DNA of 64,000 nucleotides, taken from the NCBI GenBank assembly GCA_014155875.1, contig JACEFZ010013560.1, positions 1-64,000 of the forward strand, given 5' to 3'. The first letter of the stretch is position 1, and each line of letters opens with the position of its first letter. The position numbers and the translations under genes were made by a program. Of the stretch, positions 10,131 through 21,084 are shown one piece after another. The notes below the pieces were generated by a model that searched no databases, was not told where the DNA came from, and worked only from the letters and a program-made list of their open reading frames with translations. Origin of the DNA: Cepaea nemoralis (lineage: Eukaryota > Mollusca > Gastropoda > Stylommatophora > Helicidae).

Positions 10131-12712
10131 GTCATCATCATCATTGTTGTCATCGTCATCATCATCATTGTTGTCATCGTCATCATCATCATTGTTGTCA
10201 TCGTCATCATCATCATTGTTGTCATCGTCATCATCATCATTGTTGTCATCGTCATCATCATCATTGTTGTCATCGTCATCATCATCATTGTTGTCATCGT
10301 CATCATCATCATTGTTGTCATCGTCATCATCAGCATTGTTGTCATCGTCATCATCATCATTGTTGTCATCATCATTGTTGTCATCGTCATCATCATCATT
10401 GTTGTCATCGTCATCATCATCATTGTTGTCATCGTCATCATCATCATTGTTGTCATCGTCATCATCATCATTGTTGTCATCGTCATCATCATCATTGTTG
10501 TCATCGTCATCATCATCATTGTTGTCATCGTCATCATCATCATTGTTGTCATCGTCATCATCATCATTGTTGTCATCGTCATCATCATCATTGTTGTCAT
10601 CGTCATCATCATCATTGTTGTCATCGTCATCATCATCATTGTTGTCATCGTCATCATCATCATTGTTGTCATCGTCATCATCATCATTGTTGTCATCGTC
10701 ATCATCATCATTGTTGTCATCGTCATCATCATCATTGTTGTCATCGTCATCATCATCATTGTTGTCATCGTCATCATCATCATTGTTGTCATCGTCATCA
10801 TCATCATTGTTGTCATCGTCATCATCATCATTGTTGTCATCGTCATCATCATCATTGTTGTCATCGTCATCATCATCATTGTTGTCATCGTCATCATCAG
10901 CATTGTTGTCATCGTCATCATCATCATTGTTGTCATCGTCATCATCAGCATTGTTGTCATCGTCATCATCATCATTGTTGTCATCGTCATCATCATCATT
11001 GTTGTCATCGTCATCATCATCATTGTTGTCATCGTCATCATCATCATTGTTGTCATCGTCATCATCATCATTGTTGTCATCGTCATCATCATCATTGTTG
11101 TCATCGTCATCATCATCATTGTTGTCATCGTCATCATCATCATTGTTGTCATCGTCATCATCATCATTGTTGTCATCGTCATCATCATCATTGTTGTCAT
11201 CGTCATCATCATCATTGTTGTCATCGTCATCATCGTCATTGTTGTCATCGTCATCATCGTCATTGTTGTCATCGTCATCATCGTCATTGTTGTCATCGTC
11301 ATCATCGTCATTGTTGTCATCGTCATCATCGTCATTGTTGTCATCGTCATCATCATCATTGTTGTCATCATCATCATCATCATTGTTGTCATCGTCATCA
11401 TCATCATTGTTGTCATCGTCATCATCATCATTGTTGTCATCGTCATCATCATCATTGTTGTCATCGTCATCATCGTCATTGTTGTCATCGTCATCATCGT
11501 CATTGTTGTCATCGTCATCATCATCATTGTTGTCATCGTCATCATCGTCATTGTTGTCATCGTCCATCATCGTCATTGTTGTCATCGTCATCATCGTCAT
11601 TGTTGTCATCGTCATCATCGTCATTGTTGTCATCGTCATCATCATCATTGTTGTCATCGTCATCATCATCATTGTGTCATCGTCATCATCATCATTGTTG
11701 TCATCGTCATCATCAACATTGTTGTCATCGTCATCATCATCATTGTTGTCATCGTCATCATCATCATTGTTGTCATCGTCATCATCATCATTGTTGTCAT
11801 CGTCATCATCATCATTGTTGTCATCGTCATCATCATCATTGTTGTCATCGTCATCATCATCATTGTTGTCATCGTCATCATCATCATTGTTGTCATCGGT
11901 CATCATCATCATTGTTGTCATCGTCATCATCATCATTGTTGTCATCGTCATCATCATCATTGTTGTCATCGTCATCATCATCATTGTTGTCATCGTCATC
12001 ATCATCATTGTTGTCATCGTCATCATCATCATTGTTGTCATCGTCATCATCATCATTGTTGTCATCGTCATCATCATCATTGTTGTCATCGTCATCATCG
12101 TCATTGTTGTCATCGTCATCATCATCATTGTTGTCATCGTCATCATCATCATTGTTGTCATCGTCATCATCGTCATTGTTGTCATCGTCATCATCATCAT
12201 TGTTGTCATCGTCATCATCATCATTGTTGTCATCGTCATCATCATCATTGTTGTCATCGTCATCATCATCATTGTTGTCATCGTCATCATCATCATTGTT
12301 GTCATCGTCATCATCATCATTGTTGTCATCGTCATCATCATCATTGTTGTCATTGTCATCATCATCATTGTTGTCATCGTCATCATCATCATTGTTGTCA
12401 TCGTCATCATCATCATTGTTGTCATCGTCATCATCATCATTGTTGTCATCGTCATCATCATCATTGTTGTCATCGTCATCATCATCATTGTTGTCATCGT
12501 CATCATCATCATTGTTGTCATCGTCATCATCATCATTGTTGTCATCGTCATCATCATCATTGTTGTCATCGTCATCATCATCATTGTTGTCATCGTCATC
12601 ATCATCATTGTTGTCATCGTCATCATCAGCATCATTGTTGTCATCGTCATCATCATCATTGTTGTCATCGTCATCATCATCATTGTTGTCATCGTCATCA
12701 TCATCATCATGA
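10131..12712. repeat. 24-bp minisatellite, about 108 copies
   Basis: A 24-bp unit (GTTGTCATCGTC followed by ATCATCATCATT) repeats for about 2.6 kb with almost no divergence. Variants change one ATC to GTC (clusters at 11230-11340 and 11470-11640) or AGC (three places before 11000). One-base indels lie near 11565, 11673 and 11899; length variants near 10370 and 12630. The unit is a multiple of three and lacks stops in five of six frames, so it yields spurious ORFs of up to 940 codons on both strands. Confidence 0.95.
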
Positions 12713-12954
12713 TATGCATTGTCAGTTGCAAGTCTCTGCACACGCCTCAAGTTTGGATGTTGTTGTTGATCAATTATACCAAGTATATTCCGAAATACCA
12801 CTGACTGAGACCATCCAGCGTAATATGCCTGTCTCTGGGTCCTCTACCGCTGATCTGTTCTGTCATCATGATCTTATCCAATGTTCCTCTTCTCATTATA
12901 AGACTAAAGTACACCATTTTTCTCATTATTATTGTTGCGTATAATGTTCTACGA

Positions 12955-13265
12955 GGGAGCTTCAAATCAAAACCGTAAAACTGTGATAGAAATTACAATA
13001 ACCATGCCATTGTCTTGTAACCTGTCAATAGTGTTGTTAAGGGTGTCAATAGTGTTAAGCACGTGACATCACGGTGCAGACAAACACGGTGACGTCATCA
13101 ACACAGTTTAAAGATGACCGCCCCATTTTTGATATGCACCAAAGAGGAGCAGCGTTCTGTTGTCTGTGAAACCTATAGAAATTCATCAGTGAATGAAGGT
13201 CCAATATGGCGATGCACGCCTGTCAGTTCAGCAAGTGTATGAGTGGAGTAGGGAGTTCCAAAATT
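12955..13265 (+). pseudogene. Mariner-like transposase fragment (5' end and HTH)
   Basis: Homologous to 47268-47680. The frames hold the start of a mariner-type HTH domain with VYEWSREF-like residues. Frame broken; the catalytic domain is absent. Confidence 0.55.
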
Positions 13266-13860
13266 AAAGGCAAAATTTAGAGACCATGTGTAGCCAAAGC
13301 AGCATTATATTTCTCACGGCCTGCCTCGTTTACTCCAGAGGAAAGGTAAAACAAATATGTCTGGAACAAGACAAGCTGCAGAAGCTGCCGGATCAGCAAA
13401 GTAATACTCTAACTGTCCGCCTGTCGAAGCTTCCATCCTAGACCAGTTGCCGACCAAGGCTTTGGGCTTGGTCTATTGTCAAGAAATTTAGTTGGTAGTT
13501 TGCATTTCTTCGCCCCTTAGGGTAAGGCCTCTACCCTCCAATTTACGCTCCCCAGCCCAAAGCAGTTGGCACTATGTGGGGTGTCGAGTTTGGTGATCGC
13601 CGCCCAAGTTTCGGCGCTAACAGAAAGCAGGTAGTACCGTCTACTGTCATACGGTAGCTCAGTCATATCTGACTGAGACCTGACAATGACACTCAGAAGA
13701 TACATAACGTCATAAACATTGAAATCGGTACTATGCAGCGTATTTCGGAAATCACAAAAGTAAGAAAAAGTGTATGGTTATAGTCTCTAATAAACACCAG
13801 ATCTAGCAATAGTTAGTAAACAGGGTCAACGAGGAACCATTACGTGCCACAATTACAATG
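13266..13860. other. No gene seen
   Basis: Unique-looking sequence without a supportable ORF or repeat match inside the window. Confidence 0.4.
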
Positions 13861-13865
13861 CACGA

Positions 13866-13908
<43 letters not shown>

Positions 13909-14012
13909 CACACACACATATATACTGTATATAACACTCACACATACATGCACGCACGCACACACGCACCCACTCACGCACAGACACGCGCACACACACA
14001 CACACACGACAC
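13866..14012. repeat. (CA)n / (TA)n compound microsatellite
   Basis: CA repeats with a TATATATATA core and interrupted CACG units to about 14012. Confidence 0.9.
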
Positions 14013-14576
14013 GATCACAAGCAACCAAACGGACGTTGCTGCCAAAGCCATCGTCAGCATACAAACAACAAAAACACATTGATTCAACTTTTACTCAACA
14101 AGTTACTCAACATTTATTTGCAACAGATAGTAGATTACGTGAGTACAGAAGATTGCTGGCAGTGGGTTTAAAGCCTTTGAAACTAATCATGAATAGCAGC
14201 CCTTGGGAAAGGAGAACGGAAACAGAAAACATGGCTAACGACAGAATCCCTTAAGAAAATACAAGACAGATTAAACAAAAAAATAAAGAGCAGATTTAAA
14301 TAACAGCAAAACCAGGGCTGCTAAAATTAGAGCCCATTAAAAAAAAAAAACACACACACACAGTAGTTAGTAAAAATAATTACGAAGTAGACAAGAGAAG
14401 ACAGAAGACAATATTCAGCGAAGCTTGAGCCTTTAGGTTGTTGGAGTGATTCATCTTACTGACCTTTGTGATCATATTCCTGGAATAATATTAACAGACA
14501 ATTTCTTTAATGAGAACTGAAATTGATTGTCGTCTGTAATATATGTGCGTTGTATAACCTTTATTTATTTATTTAC

Positions 14577-15650
<1,074 letters not shown>

Positions 15651-15704
15651 AGTGGTGAGATTGATTTATGATGAAGCATCATAATGACTACTCATATTTA
15701 CATA

Positions 15705-15968
15705 TCACTACAGTTGCATCTCTTTCATGTCTCTGGCCCGCTCCGTCGCCAAGGCGTTACGGACGCAGTTCGGATCCTGCTTACCCGCGTTCGAAACACA
15801 CCTACGCGCGATTTGGCAGTAGACCGCGTTGCGTTGGTCTTTTACGAAATGGTATGGGTGCCGGTCGCTCAGAAAGCAATGGAAAACTTTTGAACATAAA
15901 CTTGCCAAGAGACCACAACAGCAAAAAAATGCTGGTGTTGACTGCAGCGTCCTGTTGAGGATATGCAA
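15705..15968 (+). mobile_element. SINE with the shared GGCAAACT core
   Basis: The 3' module (CAGAAAGCAATGG, AACTTGCCAAGAGA, TGGTGTTGACTGCAGCGTCC, GGATATGCAACTAACT) equals that of SINE-B and the SINE at 18484-18661. The head differs, with a possible B box CGTTCGAAAC. Confidence 0.65.
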
Positions 15969-15991
15969 CTAACTTTTGTTTTTCATGTCTC

Positions 15992-16046
15992 TGAACGAAC
16001 GAACGAACGAACGAACGAACCAACGAACGAACGAACGAACGAACAA
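15992..16046. repeat. (AACG)n microsatellite
   Basis: About 13 AACG units with one variant. It lies at the left edge of duplication unit 1; unit 2 has a complementary (GTTC)n array at its left edge (46886-46910). Confidence 0.9.
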
Positions 16047-16412
16047 AGGTACAAAAAAAATCTGAGACGACGGATGGCACTTCGTACTTGTGAAGCAGCA
16101 GTGGTCCGCATTACCACCTCTTCCTTCTTCTTTGTCTTCCTCCTCATTCACCCTCCTCCTTCTTCTTCCTCCTTCTTCTTCCTCCTCCTCCTTCTCCCTT
16201 CCTCTTCTCTTTCTTCTTCTTACGACCCTGCCTTTGATTATTACACTTTAGGCAAGTTCTCACGATGAATCCCACCATGTTATTTGGAGTTCCCCTTTAG
16301 TTCATCTCTGATTGTGTTCATCAGTTGGACCTATATATCTGTCTCGATTTTAGCTCGCAGTGTAGAGGACAATCCCGCAGACAATGTTCGGCAGTTTATT
16401 TAGTCCACGCAT

Positions 16413-17005
16413 GTGAATAGGTACAATTATCTCGGAACAGTAATAACATCTGATGGGAGATGCCTTGAAGAAATTAGAACAAGAATCGCCATGGCAAAAG
16501 TAGCCTAGCCTTTAGCAAGATGAAAAACATTCTGACGAATAAAAAGATATCAATTGAAACGAGAAAAAGAGTGATGAAATGCTACATAGAACCTGTACTT
16601 TTATATGGATGTGAAGCTTGGACAATGAGCAGTCAGGCTGAAAAACATCCGATGGCTGTAGAAATGTGGTTTCTGAGGAAAATGCAAAGAATACCACAGA
16701 CAGCCAGAAAGACCAATAAACAAGTCCTTCAAGAAACAAATGAAGATCGTAAACTGATTAGAGACATTAGACGTAGACAGTCACAATTTTTGGGCATGTT
16801 ATGAGAAGAAATGATTTGGAGAACTTGGTGACAACTGGTAAGATCGAGGGGAACAGACCAAGGGGAAGACATAGAAGCAAGTACCTGGATGGCTTGGCCT
16901 TGTGGCATGGTCGAGACAGAAACACGGAGCTGATCCACGACTCTGGTGATCGAGTGAGATGGCAGAAAATGACCGCCCACGCTTACCGGCATGGCACATG
17001 AAGGA
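16413..17005 (+). mobile_element. RTE-like LINE 3' end, absent from unit 2
   Basis: Translates to the C-terminal half of the [16 protein letters not shown], then [29 protein letters not shown] and, after a frameshift at 16800, [20 protein letters not shown]. It ends GGCATGGCACATGAAGGATG. In unit 2 the flanking sequences (AGTCCACGCA and GACGCAGCCTACC) lie close together, so this copy inserted in unit 1 after duplication. Confidence 0.8.
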
Positions 17006-17399
17006 TGGATTGATGCGTAGCAGCGATACCGACTGACGCAGCCTACCTTTATATATATGTTCATTTAGTCTTTCTTTCATACCCGTTATAAAGTGAAGAA
17101 TGGTGATCTATGCCTGCCTGTCAAGAGTGTTCAAACGTTATTCCAAGTTCTAGTAAAAAATAATTTAAATTTGACATTAAACTGCGAATCGCGTTCGCTA
17201 TCCCTTGATCACAGACGCCGGTATGTTTTTTTTTTTTTTAAAATAAACAATTCTGATTGTTTACGTGTAAGTTCTCTAACCAATTTACTGCTTTCATTTA
17301 TTTCTTTACTGACTGAAAACAGGTAGCAACAATTAAAATTTGACATAAAGTGACAGATAAAGCAATAAGGCAAACAATGATATGTTTTGCCACCAAAGC

Positions 17400-17800
17400 T
17401 CTTCTCTCTGTATATCGAAATAGCATATCGTGAAATTGAAGACCATAACTTAGAACAATCTGTCGGCTGCTCTTCAACTTCATCCACCACCTGCAACCAT
17501 GGCTTCACGTGATCCTGATCGGGGGACTAAACGGATACTCCGCCATGCCCAAGGGTGTCCCATAGGCTAACATAGAGTGGCGGCAGGGGCTAATGAAAGT
17601 AGAATAACGGTAAAGTCACGGAGGCAGACTAATAAATTATGCTGAATGGCCCATGTAAGAACATCATCAACATAATGTTTCCAGAATACCAAATGCCAAC
17701 AGCATTTAAGATCTTTGGAGGTACATGATCGCCAACGTCGTTTGACATGACACATGATGATGACCCCTCCCATGTCCACTCACCTAAATAAAGTACCAGG
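17400..17800 (-). mobile_element. RTE 5'-UTR-like sequence, decayed
   Basis: Matches 49230-49620 and, at the left, the 5' flank of the near-full RTE at 56830-57000 (the GAGACCATAAC and CATCCACCAC blocks). No ORF. Predates the duplication. Confidence 0.55.
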
Positions 17801-18173
17801 GAAATTTAATGGGAAGTAAAGGCAGTTGACGGGAAATTGTCCACATCGCCCTCGAGTGCCAATCTGTCTAAAAATATAGGATAGTGCCGTATACCCAATT
17901 CGCTTTCTGACTTGAAAATGAGTCGTTTTCCTTACGGTTATTTTATTTGAGAGACAATGGCCTTGAGAATCGAAAACCCTTATTTTATCGCTCGGCCGTC
18001 CGATCCTCTACACACCGTTTGACCTAGTAACGGCTATTTGCTCCCCACTTTCAAAATGATTGCGTGACCACTCTAAGCCAGAGGTCAGTGTGTCCGATAT
18101 CGCCATGCATTTGTCACGAGCTAGTGGTCACCAATTAACTTCTACGCCACGCTTGACTGATGTTAACGGGTTA

Positions 18174-18204
18174 TCACATGATCTTTATATCACACATCAC
18201 ATGA
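18174..18204. promoter_or_regulatory. Pair of TCACATGA (M-box-type) motifs upstream of CTSB copy 1
   Basis: TCACATGA occurs at 18174-18181 and 18197-18204, 25-50 bp upstream of the TATA box. This octamer is the MiT/TFE M-box; MiT/TFE factors control lysosomal genes in animals. Binding here is inference. Confidence 0.45.
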
Positions 18205-18228
18205 CGTTTTTCCTCGTGACTTGAGCAC

Positions 18229-18235
18229 TATAAAA
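18229..18235 (+). promoter_or_regulatory. TATA box of CTSB copy 1
   Basis: TATAAAA in GAGCACTATAAAAGCAGACG, conserved in copy 2 at 50423-50429. A start site about 30 bp downstream (near 18260) would give a short leader exon ending at a conserved GTAAGT donor. Confidence 0.75.
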
Positions 18236-18259
18236 GCAGACGAGCCTGTTACTTTGGGT

Positions 18260-18284
18260 AAAGAGTAAAGGAAAGATTCGCTAG
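18260..18284 (+). other. Non-coding first exon of CTSB copy 1 (5' UTR)
   Basis: Start inferred from the TATA box; end fixed by CTAG|GTAAGT at 18284/18285. The next exon begins at 20935 after TTTATTCACTCAG. The leader and donor are conserved in copy 2 (to 50471). The 2.65-kb leader intron has collected SINEs and a LINE. Confidence 0.65.
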
Positions 18285-18483
18285 GTAAGTGGTGGGAAAT
18301 CTGTGTCTAGTTTGTTACAATCAAAGTCGTTTGCTGCTGTACCGTGTGCTTCTGTGGATGTTAATAAAATCTTGTGTAAGGACTCGGCGATTCTGTTCAA
18401 TGTTTAGAGATCTTGGAGGCATATGTTATTTCTAAGTCTTTATTTTTGAAGCTTTTTTTTTTTGAGTCGCTTTCCAAGTTAGG

Positions 18484-18661
18484 CCGGCCGAAACACGGCT
18501 GCGCGCTATTTGGCAACAGACCACGTTGCGTTTTTTTTTTAACGAAATGGTATGTTCAGAAAGCAATGGCAAACTACTGAACGTAAACTTGCCAAGAGAT
18601 CACAACAGCAAACTATGCTGGTGTTGACTGCAACGTAATGTAAAGGATATACAACTAACTA
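18484..18661 (+). mobile_element. SINE inserted only in unit 1
   Basis: 178 bp with the GGCAAACTACTGAACG core, ending CAACTAACTA. Flanked by TTCCAAGTTAGG (18472-18483) and TTCTAAGTTAGG (18662-18673), a 12-bp TSD with one mismatch. Unit 2 has the single copy TTCCAAGTTAGG at 50655-50666, the empty site. Confidence 0.85.
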
Positions 18662-19075
18662 TTCTAAGTTAGGGTTTGAAACTGTAGGCAGGATAAATCT
18701 GTCCGGTGTGAATAACAGACGGTAGCCAGTTGTCATTTTAGCAATTTCTTTCAAATACGCTTTTTAGTAACACCGTATTTCATTATAGCAGAATCTAAGA
18801 TTTTGATTTCTTTTATATATATAGAGGGTGAACGATGAAGAAATTGTCGAATTGTAGTTAGTAGGGCAGAAGCGCAGTTTCTGGGTTTGTCTAGATTTAG
18901 ACAATCCAGGAGGCTCAAGTTTTGCAGTCTTAAGTTCTCCGTTTTTATCACTATCACAGCTATTAATTAATAAACTAACAAATAGACGTTGACACTCGCA
19001 GAATGCAGGAGAAAGTATTAAGATTAGAAATAAGGTTATGGAATGTTTATTAGTTGATTAGTAGTTGACCCAGTT

Positions 19076-19142
19076 TCTACGCCACGCTTGAATGATGTTA
19101 ACGGGTTATCACATGATCTTTATATCATACATCACATGACCC
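19076..19142 (+). repeat. Duplicate of the distal promoter in the leader intron
   Basis: About 66 bp (CTACGCCACGCTTGA, AACGGGTTATCACATGATC, CACATGAC) repeats 18148-18205 with two or three changes, including both TCACATGA motifs but without the TATA box. Not seen at the equivalent place in unit 2. Confidence 0.75.
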
Positions 19143-19175
19143 AATTGACCCAATTATAACTAAATAATTATGATA

Positions 19176-19419
19176 TCGCCGGTCTCCCTGGTCTAGGCGT
19201 TACATGACTTTCTCCGTAATCCCGTATACTCTCGCGAGTAACGTGAGGGACGTGATAATTGGTAGCGGTTCTCTCCGCGTCGGTAACTTACAGGGTACGT
19301 GAGCCGGCCGCTCAGAAAGCAATGGCAAACTACTGAGAGTAATCTTGCCAAGAAATCAACAGTCAGCTGAAAGATGCTGATGTTGACAGCGATGTCCTGT
19401 AAAGGTTATGCGAAAAAAA
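19176..19419 (+). mobile_element. SINE-B inserted only in unit 1
   Basis: Full-length, 244 bp, with the tRNA-like head, core and a short A tail. TSD AATTATGATA at 19166-19175 and 19420-19429. The empty site in unit 2 is near 51070. Confidence 0.85.
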
Positions 19420-19475
19420 AATTATGATACCTTGTTAACCAAGAAACAAGAGTTAATCGGGAAGTTAAGGAAGTG

Positions 19476-20149
19476 AAGGTCTGGAGTCAAGTGTGATCAT
19501 TAGCAGTGGAAAGGAAAGGTCATCAATGAACATCACAGTAAACGCGGAGGTACTAGAACAAGTATCAAGTTTCTCCTTTCTTGGACATATAATAATTGAT
19601 GGCAGAAGTGAAATAGAAATAAAAAAGAGAATAGGAAAGGCCAAAAATGCCTTCAACGGTATAAAATCAGTGTTAACATCTACTGAGATTAACAACGCAT
19701 TAAAAATGAGAATTGTAAAATGCTACATATATTCGACGCAACTGTTTGGAAGCCTGGACATTGAACAAGCAACTAGAAAGTCGAATAGCGGCCCCGGAGA
19801 TGTGGATATACATAAGAATATGTCGTATTTCATGGAAACAAAAACAATCAAATGCAGAGGTTCTAGAAAAACTGGGAATGAAGAGAGAGTTGAAAATAGA
19901 AATAAAGTGGAAGGAAGTGAAATAATTCGGCCACGTTAAAAGACATGATACTCTTATAAAAAACCATACTGGAGGGCAAGGTTGAGGGCAAGCGAACAAG
20001 AGGTAGACAACGATACAAGTGGAAGATAACATCAAGAGATGGACGAACATCAGCCTGACAGAATGTACAGTCAGGGCGAGAGGCAGACTGTGTTGGAGAT
20101 CCATTGCAGTCAACCTTCATTGTAGAGACGGCACCTGATTGATTATTGA
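19476..20149 (+). mobile_element. 5'-truncated RTE-like LINE inserted only in unit 1
   Basis: Same subfamily as 7352-8025. The first 148 codons are open: SGKERSSMNITVN, FSFLGHIIIDG, MRIVKCYIYSTQ. Ends GGCACCTGATTGATTATTGA. Flanked by a perfect 10-bp TSD TAAGGAAGTG (19466-19475 and 20150-20159); unit 2 has one copy near 51110. Confidence 0.85.
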
Positions 20150-20289
20150 TAAGGAAGTGGAAAATCCACGCCAGTGTTAGGTAGCTTTTCATTTCCTCGT
20201 GACTTCTATAATCTAAGAAACTTGAATTTCAAGGAAACATGTATTCCCAGAAAGTTGTATCACTAAGTTTTAGTTTATGAATATGTTCA

Positions 20290-20650
20290 TGAACTCTCTT
20301 GTTGGAGCATCAGCAGCTCGGCCTGCTAGCCTGTCAGCCTGGTGATCATGAGTTCAAATCCCCATTGAAGCAGGTTTTGTAAACTGTTTGGGGCTCCCAG
20401 GTTGACCCAGCCTAAAAATGTCCCGGGGAGTAACGTCAGGTGGAAGCGTGGCTGGCTGATTGGCTAAGAAAGCCATGTTCTCCTTTGGGAGACATGAGTT
20501 CGAAAACTCGGTATGTGTGGATTTTATTCTCTCGGGGGCAAAAGCAAAGACCCTAACCTGCACAGTTTGCAGCGATTGCACTAGCCAGGCGGCCTTAATT
20601 CCTGAGGCCCAACCCCCTCCCCCATCAATACACCGCAAGGTACTATAGAC
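20290..20650 (+). mobile_element. Two tRNA-like SINEs in tandem (SINE-E, then SINE-F)
   Basis: SINE-E at about 20290-20420 has B box GAGTTCAAATCCC and is shared with unit 2 (51275-51400). SINE-F at about 20430-20650 has B box GAGTTCGAAAACTC and the block CCTAACCTGCACAGTTTGC; it recurs at 27445-27615 and is absent from unit 2 at this place. Confidence 0.6.
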
Positions 20651-20955
20651 AGTATAAATTGGAAAATAAAGTAGTAAAGACTGGCAGCATGACATTGACC
20701 ATATCACCCATCGAGTGGTGATTGGTATATAAACAAAAACATGGGATAGCACCATATACCTCACGTTTCAAAAGGCTCGTTTATTTAGGATAAGTTTATA
20801 GATGCTGAAATCGCTGCCTTAATAGATCTATCAGCAGAGTGGCTGATTTGACCATTTCCATTGATCTTTTTCCATGTTGTTATAAGCAATGGATGTCATA
20901 TCTTTTTTGTTTTTGTTTTTGTTTATTCACTCAGAACTCCAGAAAAACTACAGCC

Positions 20956-21084
20956 ATGTTGAAACTGCTTATTGTAGCTTTGCTGTGTGCAGTCTCATAT
21001 GCAAACTTAAGGAAGCCAGATTTTGGGCTTCTGTCTGATGAGCATATCGACTACATTAACAATATTGCCGACACCACATGGAAG
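20956..21084 (+). CDS. CTSB: CTSB copy 1 coding exon 1: signal peptide and propeptide start
   Basis: 43 codons. The ATG follows 21 bp of 5' UTR after the acceptor at 20934. [16 protein letters not shown] is a classic signal peptide; [14 protein letters not shown] begins the cathepsin B propeptide. Phase 0 donor GTTTGT. Confidence 0.9.

Noticed and set aside
10040..12944. ORFs of 506-940 codons on both strands
   Set aside because: They are the 24-bp satellite read in several frames; composition is pure simple repeat and no start context or other exons exist.
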